Below are positions 1 through 4,958 of a stretch of DNA of 5,942 bases, piece after piece. Under the pieces are notes generated by a model that was not told the origin of the DNA, did not search any database, and saw nothing but the letters and a program-made list of their open reading frames with translations. The DNA comes from Gammaproteobacteria bacterium (GTDB taxonomy: Bacteria > Pseudomonadota > Gammaproteobacteria > Steroidobacterales > JABDKV01): assembly GCA_029862285.1 (NCBI GenBank), contig JAOTXR010000151.1:1-5942 (forward strand), in the 5' to 3' direction. The translations under genes and the position numbers were made by a program. Numbering within the stretch: position 1 is the first letter of the stretch; every line of letters begins with the position of its first letter.

Positions 1-87
1 TGCCTGCCATTTTGCCATTTGTTTGGCGCCCGCCTCGGGACTTTCAGGTTTTTTGCCACCACGATAGGCGATGATGAAGTGAGACAT
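1..87 (-). CDS. YCII-related small protein, N-terminal part (3' end outside window)
   Basis: The minus strand reads from an ATG at 87-85 to the window edge without a stop, giving 29 residues: MSHFIIAYRGGKKPESPEAG followed by AKQMAKWQA. The pattern of a short beta strand (HFIIAYRGG), then K-x-P-E-S/T-P-E-x-G-A-K-x-M-x-x-W, is one I recognise from small (about 90-130 aa) YCII-related proteins, ferredoxin-like-fold cytoplasmic proteins whose functions are mostly unknown. A good Shine-Dalgarno sequence (AGAGGGG on the minus strand, 94-100) lies 6 nt before the ATG, which supports both the start and the strand. The gene is divergent from the large surface-protein gene. Only the N-terminus is visible, so the catalytic or ligand residues of the family cannot be checked. 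The family call comes from motif memory, and another small dimeric alpha/beta barrel protein is possible. The plus-strand reading frame over the same bases starts at TTG, has no ribosome site and looks like a shadow. Confidence 0.72.
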   Translation of the reverse strand, partial: MSHFIIAYRGGKKPESPEAGAKQMAKWQA

Positions 88-93
88 CAGCTG

Positions 94-100
94 CCCCTCT
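94..100 (-). promoter_or_regulatory. Ribosome binding site of the YCII-like gene
   Basis: The minus strand reads AGAGGGG followed by six bases and then the ATG at 87-85. This purine-rich Shine-Dalgarno-like run at normal spacing fixes the start of the leftward gene. Confidence 0.6.
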
Positions 101-437
101 TTTTTGATAAGTTGGCCGACGTGCAGACTAACCCAATCGGACACAGATGGCATTTGTTTTGGCTGTCCCCCGGACGGCTGGACTGTTCCTGCAGCCCGAT
201 AGGGATTTGATTCGGCCGCGCAGAGTGCGGCAGTGATATCGGCAACTATCGTAGTTAGTTTAGCGCAGATTTGACTTAAGTATTCCGCAAGTTGCAAACC
301 TGAGACGGGAGTCACAATACTCCTTTGGTTCGGCGTGACTCTCTTCACGCCCCCTGATTCCCACGAAACATAAGCTCGACCATCTGAATTGGCGGCCCAC
401 CTGGGGTCACCGTGTCCTTGTATTTATCCGTCCGGAA
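101..437. other. Divergent intergenic region, no gene recognised
   Basis: This stretch separates two divergent genes and should hold both promoters. I find no convincing protein gene in it: the only ATG frame of note (147-236, 29 codons) has no ribosome site and no recognisable product. A perfect 5-of-6 -35-like TTGACT occurs at 271-276 on the plus strand, but the bases 16-18 nt downstream (about 293-299, TGCAAAC) match a -10 box poorly. A CACAAT at 313-318 is another weak -10 candidate. No convincing sigma70 promoter could be set for the minus-strand gene. The paired segments at 307-351 are listed separately. Confidence 0.5.
307..351 (+). promoter_or_regulatory. Leader segment with mutually exclusive stem-loops (possible cis-regulatory RNA or operator)
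   Basis: Three perfect complementary pairings share the same bases. Stem A pairs GGAGT (308-312) with ACTCC (319-323) around a 6-nt loop. Stem B pairs GGCGTGA (332-338) with TCACGCC (345-351) around a 6-nt loop. The alternative stem C pairs GAGTCAC (309-315) with GTGACTC (335-341), extendable to 307/343 through one G-U pair, and cannot coexist with A or B. The segment ends 97 nt before the surface-protein ATG. If transcription starts near 300, it would sit at the 5' end of the mRNA, as expected for an attenuator or riboswitch-like leader. I could not match it to a known riboswitch class. No T tract follows stem B (next bases CCCTGATTC), so it does not look like an intrinsic terminator. The function is inference, and the pairings could also serve as DNA operator half-sites. 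Confidence 0.3.
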
Positions 438-442
438 AAGGA
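438..442 (+). promoter_or_regulatory. Ribosome binding site deciding the start of the surface-protein gene
   Basis: AAGGA lies 6 nt upstream of the ATG at 449-451. It favours this ATG over the in-frame TTG at 389, which would add 20 residues in front of an otherwise normal signal peptide and has no comparable ribosome site. Confidence 0.75.
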
Positions 443-448
443 TCGATT

Positions 449-550
449 ATGTCTCTGTATAGCCCATGTTGCGTCCGTAGCAAGCTCTCCGCATTCCTCA
501 TTCGCGTGTTGCCACCGATCTTGTCGTTAGTGGCCGTATCGGCCAATGCC
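449..550 (+). other. Sec signal peptide of the surface protein
   Basis: Residues 1-34 show a basic n-region (R10, K12), a hydrophobic core (AFLIRVLPPILSLVAV) and a typical small-x-small cleavage site, A-N-A before F35. No lipobox Cys follows, so signal peptidase I cleavage is expected rather than lipoprotein processing. Confidence 0.8.
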
Positions 551-3500
551 TTCGAGACTGATGGTTGCAGCGCGGAAAACGTTTCGGAATTCGGGAGCTA
601 CGACGTCGTTTACAAACTGACGTTGCCGGATAACGCCAACTACGATGCCGGCGTACCTGTCTATGCGATCGACAATAGCGCAACGACTGGCTCGTTCGAA
701 CGCGTTGCCTATTGCATGGAGCTGGACAACGGCTCCGGGTTGCAGTGGGCCTGGGTTTCGCTGGATGCTTTTACGACGGACGCCGGTCAAATCGGCGTGC
801 CGGTTGCCGCGACCGGTGCTGTATTTCAGCAGATCGTCGAAAACATGAACGTCTATACAAATGTTGCCGGTGTCACCACGGGTACGGATATCGCGACAGG
901 GAATATCGAATTCTGGAGTGATTGCTACGGTACGGGCAACGGGCTTGGCCTACCCGGCGCAAATGGCGGCCTTTACGACTACGATGACACACACAATTCC
1001 ATAAGTTGTTTCGGGTCGATGCAGGTACACAACCATGGCGCCGGCCAGACTGTTTTCGCCTACAACGCGTGGGACTCCGGTGAGAATGACGGCGCTGGTA
1101 TCGGTAATTCCAGCGGTGCTCATCCGGACTGGACATTTGCGCAGAACACACCCGGATACACGGTGCGCCGGGATCTCTACGTCCTGACTGCTCTCCCTGA
1201 CGGCGATGGCGACGGTGTAGACGACGATAGCGACAATTGCCCTGAAACTGCCAACACCGACCAGGCTGACAATGACGAAGACGGCTCGGGCGATGTCTGC
1301 GATGCGGACGATGACAATGACGAAGTTGCTGACGAGGCAGACAATTGCCCGTTGATCGCCAATACTGACCAGCACGACAATGACGAAGACGGCTCGGGCG
1401 ATGTTTGTGACAGCGACGATGACAATGACGAAGTCGCGGACGAAGCCGACAATTGTCCGCTGACGGCCAATACAGATCAGGCCGACAATGACGAAGACGG
1501 CTCGGGCGATGTCTGCGATGCCGACGACGACAATGACGAAGTCGCTGACGGCGTCGATAATTGCCCGCTGATCGCCAATACCGAGCAGGACGACAATGAC
1601 GACGACGGCTCGGGCGATGTCTGCGATGCCGACGACGACAATGACGAAGTCGCTGACGAGATCGATAATTGTCCGTTGACCGCCAATCCCGACCAGATCA
1701 ATACAGACCGTGATCGTTCGGGCGATGCCTGCGATGCCGACGATGACAACGACGAAGTTGCCGACGAAGCCGACAATTGTCCGCTGACGGCGAACACCGA
1801 CCAGTCCGACAATGACGAAGACGGCTCAGGCGATGTCTGCGATGCCGACGACGACAACGACGAAGTTGGCGACGAAGCCGACAATTGTCCGCTTACGGCC
1901 AATACAGATCAGGCCGACAATGACGAAGACGGCTCGGGCGATGTCTGCGATGGCGACGACGACAACGACGAAGTTGGCGACGAAGCCGACAATTGTCCGC
2001 TGACGGCCAATACAGATCAGGCCGACAATGACGAAGACGGTTCGGGCGATGTCTGCGATGCCGACGACGACAATGACGAAGTCGCTGACGGCGTCGATAA
2101 TTGCCCGCTGATCGCCAATACCGAGCAGGACGACAATGACGACGACGGCTCGGGCGATGTCTGCGATGCCGACGACGACAATGACGAAGTCGCTGACGAG
2201 GCCGACAATTGCCCGCTGACGGCGAACACCGACCAGTCTGACAATGACGAAGACGGCTCAGGCGATGTCTGCGATGCCGACGACGATAACGACACGGTAT
2301 CGGATGAAGCCGACAACTGTCCGCTGATCGCCAATACCGACCAATCTGACAATGACGAAGACGGTTCAGGCGATGTCTGCGATGCCGACGACGATAATGA
2401 CGAAGTCGCCGACGAGGCCGACAATTGTCCGCTGATCGCCAATACAGATCAGGTTGACACTGATGAAAACGGAGCTGGTGATGCCTGTGATGGCGACAAC
2501 GATGGTGATGGCGTTCCTGACGAGGATGACGCCTTTCCGCTCGATCCCCATGAGTGGGTAGACAGCGACAGTGACGGTGTCGGCGACAATGGCGACGTTT
2601 TCCCCGACGACCCCAACGAATCGGCCGATAGCGATGAGGATGGCGTAGGTGATAATGCCGATGCCTTCCCCAACGATCCGACCGAAACAGTCGATTCCGA
2701 TCATGACGGTGTCGGTGATAACAGCGACGTATTTCCGAATGATCCGGATGAATCTGCGGACAGTGATGGCGACGGTGTGGGTGACAATGCCGACCCATTC
2801 CCGAATGACCCGGAGGCCAGCGGTCGCGGCGCCGACCTGCAGACCAGCATCGCGGCGACACCGATGCCGGCGCTGGTATCGGAGGGCGTTGTACTGACGC
2901 TCACAATTGACAATGCCGGTCCGGATACAGCCTCTGGCTCCACGTTGCAGGCGATGATCAACGCGCCCGGCATGATGCTGGACTACGCCGGTAGCGATTG
3001 CTCGTTGTCAGGCAACACCGGCGTTGTGACACTGGAGTGTGTCTACAGCGATCAAATGCCGATGGGTTCCACGCACAGTTATGACATTAACGTACTGGCT
3101 GTGACGGCAGGCGAGTTCCTTGTCAGTGCCGCCGTCGACTCGGCAACGATGGACGACGTCCAGGATAATAATGCGACGACCGAGAGCTACATGATTTCTG
3201 AGTTTATCGGTAGCCAGCCGGCACAGGTACTCGGCGACAGCATTGCCGAAGCAAGTGCGTTTGGCGATATCGATGGTGACGGTGATCTCGATCTTGTTGT
3301 GGCCACCGGACCGGGTGAACCGACGGAGCTTTGGCTCAACGACGGAACCGGTACCTACGTTTCCGGCGGCACACTGGACGACGCTGCCGACAGCACCGAT
3401 GTCGTGGTCGCGGATCTGGATGGCGATGGCGATATGGATGTTGTTCTGGTCAATGCCGAAGGCGAGCCATCGGCCACGTGGCTGAATGACGGCAGCGGTG

Positions 3501-4714
3501 TATTTTCCCCATATCACAGCTTTGGTGCGGGCGACAGCAATGCGATCGCGGTGACCGATGTCAATGGCGATGGGTTGCCGGACTATGTGGTTGCCAACGA
3601 CGGTGTCAGCGAATTCTATCCGGGCGATGGCATGGGTGGCGTTGGCGACGTACAGCAGCTACACGAGGGTGCGGCCGAAAGCGTGGTTGTCAGCGATATT
3701 GATGGTGACGGTTACCCCGACCTGGTATTTGCCAATGCCGATGGTGATGCGACTGTATGGTTTGGCAGCGAAACTGGTCTGAGTGGACCGGAATCGATAG
3801 CCACTGGTCCGGCGAGTTCGGTGCGGCTCATCGACACCAATAACGATGGTATCGACGACCTGGTGTTTTCGCCAATGGACAGCGATCCGGCTGATTCGAC
3901 ATCCGTCAGCGTCTGGCAATACGACGCAAGCGGCGGTTTCGAGCAGACGGGCGCATTGGGACTGGGTGATGCTTCCGATGTCGGCGTTGCGGACTTCGAT
4001 GGCGACGGTATACCCGATCTGATCGTTGTCAGCGATACCGGTGTACACGTCGTTTATCTGGGCGATGGCAGTGGTGGCTTTGATTTGCATCCTGTTTCAG
4101 TGGTCTCGCCGGGCGCCGAGGCGGTAGCCATTGCCGATATCGATGGCGACGGTGCGATGGATGTGGTCTTCAGTTCCGGTTACGCGGGCGGTTCGAAGGT
4201 GTTTCGCAACACTGGCTCGGGTAATCTCGCCGCCGTTGGCGAGGTCGATCTGGAAGTGCAACTGAGCGGTCCGGCCAACGCGAAGGTGCGTATTGCAAGC
4301 ACCCAGACGATAGTTGTGACGAACCGGGGTGACGTGCCTGCCGACGCCGTTGTAGTCGAGTTCGACAGCGGCGGTCTGCTGCGTGGAGAGATAGCAACCG
4401 ACCGTGGCAACTGCAACACCAGCGATGGCTTGGTTAGTTGTGAGATCGAACGTCTCGACGCCGGACAGACAGCTAGAATTTCAGTTGTGGTCATTCCGTC
4501 TGCGATCGGTACCTATAGGGTAACTGCGGCGGCTTCGACCGCCGGTTATGATCGCCAGGACTCGAACGATAGCAAGAGTCGTCAAATCTCGGCGACCAAC
4601 GTGGCAACTGGCGCCGGCAATGGCGGTGGCGGCGGTGGTGGCGCACTGGGCTTATTGGGCCTGTTGCTGCTTACCGGTCTGCTTGGTCAGCGCCGCTGTC
4701 TGAGTATGCGCTGA
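449..4714 (+). CDS. Large secreted modular surface protein: TSP3-like repeats, DUF11-like domains, FG-GAP/VCBS propeller, GlyGly-CTERM-like tail
   Basis: This 1421-aa protein is predicted to be exported and held at or released from the cell surface. ATG 449 is chosen for its AAGGA site and because a signal peptide (1-34) follows directly. Domain order by residue: N-terminal module with four Cys (35-250); acidic leader DGDGDGVDDD (251-261); twelve 36-aa thrombospondin type 3-like repeats (262-693); four full 22-aa DxFPxDP repeats plus a fragment (694-791); DUF11-like domain (about 795-917); seven D-x-D/N-x-D-G loops of an FG-GAP/VCBS propeller (about 918-1255); second DUF11-like domain (about 1266-1385); Gly7, hydrophobic stretch and Arg pair at the C-terminus (1392-1416). 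The Asp-rich loops are expected to bind many Ca ions and stiffen a long stalk, while the propeller and N-terminal module are the likely contact surfaces. Adhesion or matrix binding is inference; no catalytic motif is seen. A hairpin 36 nt past the stop suggests a monocistronic unit. Confidence 0.93.
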   Translation: MSLYSPCCVRSKLSAFLIRVLPPILSLVAVSANAFETDGCSAENVSEFGSYDVVYKLTLPDNANYDAGVPVYAIDNSATTGSFERVAYCMELDNGSGLQWAWVSLDAFTTDAGQIGVPVAATGAVFQQIVENMNVYTNVAGVTTGTDIATGNIEFWSDCYGTGNGLGLPGANGGLYDYDDTHNSISCFGSMQVHNHGAGQTVFAYNAWDSGENDGAGIGNSSGAHPDWTFAQNTPGYTVRRDLYVLTALPDGDGDGVDDDSDNCPETANTDQADNDEDGSGDVCDADDDNDEVADEADNCPLIANTDQHDNDEDGSGDVCDSDDDNDEVADEADNCPLTANTDQADNDEDGSGDVCDADDDNDEVADGVDNCPLIANTEQDDNDDDGSGDVCDADDDNDEVADEIDNCPLTANPDQINTDRDRSGDACDADDDNDEVADEADNCPLTANTDQSDNDEDGSGDVCDADDDNDEVGDEADNCPLTANTDQADNDEDGSGDVCDGDDDNDEVGDEADNCPLTANTDQADNDEDGSGDVCDADDDNDEVADGVDNCPLIANTEQDDNDDDGSGDVCDADDDNDEVADEADNCPLTANTDQSDNDEDGSGDVCDADDDNDTVSDEADNCPLIANTDQSDNDEDGSGDVCDADDDNDEVADEADNCPLIANTDQVDTDENGAGDACDGDNDGDGVPDEDDAFPLDPHEWVDSDSDGVGDNGDVFPDDPNESADSDEDGVGDNADAFPNDPTETVDSDHDGVGDNSDVFPNDPDESADSDGDGVGDNADPFPNDPEASGRGADLQTSIAATPMPALVSEGVVLTLTIDNAGPDTASGSTLQAMINAPGMMLDYAGSDCSLSGNTGVVTLECVYSDQMPMGSTHSYDINVLAVTAGEFLVSAAVDSATMDDVQDNNATTESYMISEFIGSQPAQVLGDSIAEASAFGDIDGDGDLDLVVATGPGEPTELWLNDGTGTYVSGGTLDDAADSTDVVVADLDGDGDMDVVLVNAEGEPSATWLNDGSGVFSPYHSFGAGDSNAIAVTDVNGDGLPDYVVANDGVSEFYPGDGMGGVGDVQQLHEGAAESVVVSDIDGDGYPDLVFANADGDATVWFGSETGLSGPESIATGPASSVRLIDTNNDGIDDLVFSPMDSDPADSTSVSVWQYDASGGFEQTGALGLGDASDVGVADFDGDGIPDLIVVSDTGVHVVYLGDGSGGFDLHPVSVVSPGAEAVAIADIDGDGAMDVVFSSGYAGGSKVFRNTGSGNLAAVGEVDLEVQLSGPANAKVRIASTQTIVVTNRGDVPADAVVVEFDSGGLLRGEIATDRGNCNTSDGLVSCEIERLDAGQTARISVVVIPSAIGTYRVTAAASTAGYDRQDSNDSKSRQISATNVATGAGNGGGGGGGALGLLGLLLLTGLLGQRRCLSMR
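551..1198 (+). other. N-terminal extracellular module of uncertain family (residues 35-250)
   Basis: The module starts FETDGCSAEN and includes YDVVYKLTLP, RVAYCMELDN, NIEFWSDCYG and a distinctive SMQVHNHGAGQTVFAYNAW segment, ending at YTVRRDLYVLTALP. It has four Cys (residues 40, 89, 159, 187), enough for two disulfides. It is rich in aromatic, Gly and Asn residues and looks all-beta. I have a partial memory of similar segments (GNIEFWxxxYG, GSMQVHNxxxxQTLF) in secreted proteins of Planctomycetes and other environmental bacteria, some annotated near sialate O-acetylesterase-like proteins. I cannot confirm this, and I see no GDSL-type catalytic motif here. It is most likely a binding or structural module at the tip of the stalk. 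Confidence 0.5.
1232..2527 (+). repeat. Twelve tandem 108-bp repeats encoding thrombospondin type 3-like Ca-binding units
   Basis: Twelve units of exactly 108 bp (36 aa) start with DNCP at 1232, 1340, 1448, 1556, 1664, 1772, 1880, 1988, 2096, 2204, 2312 and 2420, with no length variation. The consensus begins DNCPLTANTDQ, then DNDEDGSGDVCDADDDNDEV and ADEA. Each has two Cys (DNC and DVC/DAC) and two acidic DxDxD loops, the arrangement of thrombospondin type 3 repeats, which wrap around Ca ions and are disulfide-stapled. Unit 5 (1664-1771) is the most divergent, with DRDRSGDAC in place of DEDGSGDVC. Unit 10 has DNDTVSD. Unit 12 returns to a canonical DGDNDGDGVPDED. The strict phasing and DNA-level similarity indicate recent tandem amplification. 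Confidence 0.95.
1439..2200 (+). repeat. Higher-order duplication: 222-bp near-identical copies at 1439-1660 and 1979-2200
   Basis: The two segments, 540 bp (exactly five 36-aa units) apart, match at every base except one synonymous change (C at 1501, T at 2041, both Gly codons). They cover units 3-4 and units 8-9, including the shared DGV and IANTEQDDNDDDG variants not seen in other units. Similarity drops sharply just outside (1437-1438 versus 1977-1978 upstream; from 1661 versus 2201 downstream). This indicates recent block duplication, or gene conversion between repeats. Confidence 0.88.
2528..2821 (+). repeat. Four 66-bp repeats plus a partial fifth (DxFPxDPxE...DSDxDGVGDN units)
   Basis: A second repeat type follows the Cys-bearing units directly. 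The 22-aa units begin DAFP, DVFP, DAFP and DVFP at 2528, 2594, 2660 and 2726, with a fragment DPFPNDPEAS at 2792-2821. Each unit has an F-P-x-D-P turn and a DSDxDGVGDN Ca-binding loop and lacks Cys. This is the short Cys-free acidic repeat often found joined to bacterial TSP3 arrays. Here the loop Gly (DGVGDN) is kept in every unit, unlike in the preceding 36-aa block. Confidence 0.9.
2831..3199 (+). other. DUF11-like beta domain 1 (residues 795-917)
   Basis: The segment opens ADLQTSIAATP and contains LTLTIDNAGPDTASG, which matches the recurring DUF11/CARDB-type pattern (ADL...P..V..G..LT.T..N.GP..A). A Cys pair (SDCSLS ... TLECVY) and a closing DNNATTES strand also fit. Such Ig-like domains are spacers in large bacterial surface proteins. 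The family call is from motif pattern only. Confidence 0.7.
3200..4213 (+). other. Seven-bladed FG-GAP/VCBS-type beta-propeller (about residues 918-1255)
   Basis: Seven Ca-loop motifs are spaced 46-53 residues apart: DIDGDGDLD (residue 940), DLDGDGDMD (989), DVNGDGLPD (1037), DIDGDGYPD (1083), DTNNDGIDD (1129), DFDGDGIPD (1182) and DIDGDGAMD (1230). Each is followed by a hydrophobic strand (DLVVAT, DVVLVN, DYVVAN, DLVFAN, DLVFSP, DLIVVS, DVVFSS), and several by a W-x-N-D-G-S/T-G-x-F/Y-like hairpin. This is the signature of integrin-alpha-like propellers, and seven motifs match a complete ring. The fifth loop (DTNNDG) is the least regular. Confidence 0.85.
4244..4600 (+). other. DUF11-like beta domain 2 (about residues 1266-1384)
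   Basis: The segment starts VDLEVQLSGP and has TIVVTNRGDVPADAVVVEF, the Cys pair GNCNTSDGLVSC, and a final GTYRVTAAAST ... DSNDSKS strand. This is the same layout as domain 1 before the propeller, so the propeller is bracketed by two similar Ig-like spacers. The second copy is more diverged from the family pattern. Confidence 0.62.
4622..4711 (+). other. GlyGly-CTERM-like C-terminal sorting signal (residues 1392-1421)
   Basis: The tail consists of seven consecutive Gly, the hydrophobic stretch ALGLLGLLLLTGLLG (1399-1413), then QRR and CLSMR. Gly-rich linker, single transmembrane-length helix and Arg cluster is the tripartite layout of GlyGly-CTERM tails, which are known to be processed by the rhomboid-family protease rhombosortase in type II secretion-using Gram-negatives. 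The last five residues after QRR, including a Cys, make the tail slightly longer than the usual form that ends in an Arg run. No processing protease gene is in the window, and other CTERM classes with similar composition are possible. Confidence 0.72.
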
Positions 4715-4750
4715 GGTTTAACTCACAGAAGTAAGGTCCCTGCAAGACCG

Positions 4751-4785
4751 AATCGGGGGCATGTCGACAGGCATGTCCCCGATTT
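4751..4785 (+). terminator. Strong hairpin downstream of the surface-protein gene, probable terminator
   Basis: Beginning 36 nt after the stop codon, AATCGGGGGCATG (4751-4763) pairs with CATGTCCCCGATT (4772-4784), with a single G-U. The stem continues through T-G and C-G (4764-4765 with 4770-4771) to a GACA tetraloop, giving 15 bp in total. Only TTT (4783-4785) follows before ACC, so the U tract is short and a classical intrinsic terminator is likely but not certain. No T tract follows in the reverse direction either. Confidence 0.6.
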
Positions 4786-4958
4786 ACCTCGCTCATGCCG
4801 TAAGAAGGCCAGCCTTCCTATCCAACGCAACTGGCGTTAATATTGCGGACTGTTTTTTTACAGGCCCCAGCTGCGTGCCACCTGCAGGTCCGAAGAGTTC
4901 GAGCAATCTATCGTGATTCTCCGGACGGGGTCGCGGCGCCGGAACCAGATCAAATCCC
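4786..4958. other. Intergenic spacer before the flippase gene
   Basis: I see no gene here. A run of seven T lies at 4853-4859 without a convincing stem directly upstream. No clear -35/-10 pair could be set for the flippase. The minus-strand open frame that overlaps this spacer and continues into the flippase has no recognisable product. Confidence 0.4.

Noticed and set aside
19..210. Plus-strand 63-codon frame at the left edge
   Set aside because: It starts at TTG without a ribosome site and overlaps the minus-strand YCII-like start, which has both a good ribosome site and a recognisable N-terminus.
147..236. Small plus-strand ORF of 29 codons in the divergent region
   Set aside because: It has no Shine-Dalgarno sequence and no recognisable product; the length is expected by chance.
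271..299. Sigma70-like promoter with TTGACT at 271-276
   Set aside because: The -35 is good, but no acceptable -10 lies at 16-18 bp spacing, so it is mentioned only as a possibility and not called.
288..351. c-di-GMP (GEMM) riboswitch, suggested by GCAAACC followed by a hairpin-rich segment
   Set aside because: The rest of the GEMM consensus (the GGGACGCAAAGCC-like core and the closing GGTTACC segment) is not present.
1232..2527. CRISPR-like or satellite non-coding array
   Set aside because: The 108-bp periodicity is in frame with a continuous coding sequence, has no unique spacers and encodes thrombospondin type 3-like units.
1893..2861. Long minus-strand open frame of 322 codons opposite the repeat block, and several shorter ones of 97-141 codons rich in Ser
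   Set aside because: They arise because GAC/GAT-rich tandem repeats contain no stops in the reverse frames. The products are low-complexity Arg/His-rich or Ser-rich copies of the same unit with no ribosome site, while the plus frame encodes a clear domain protein.
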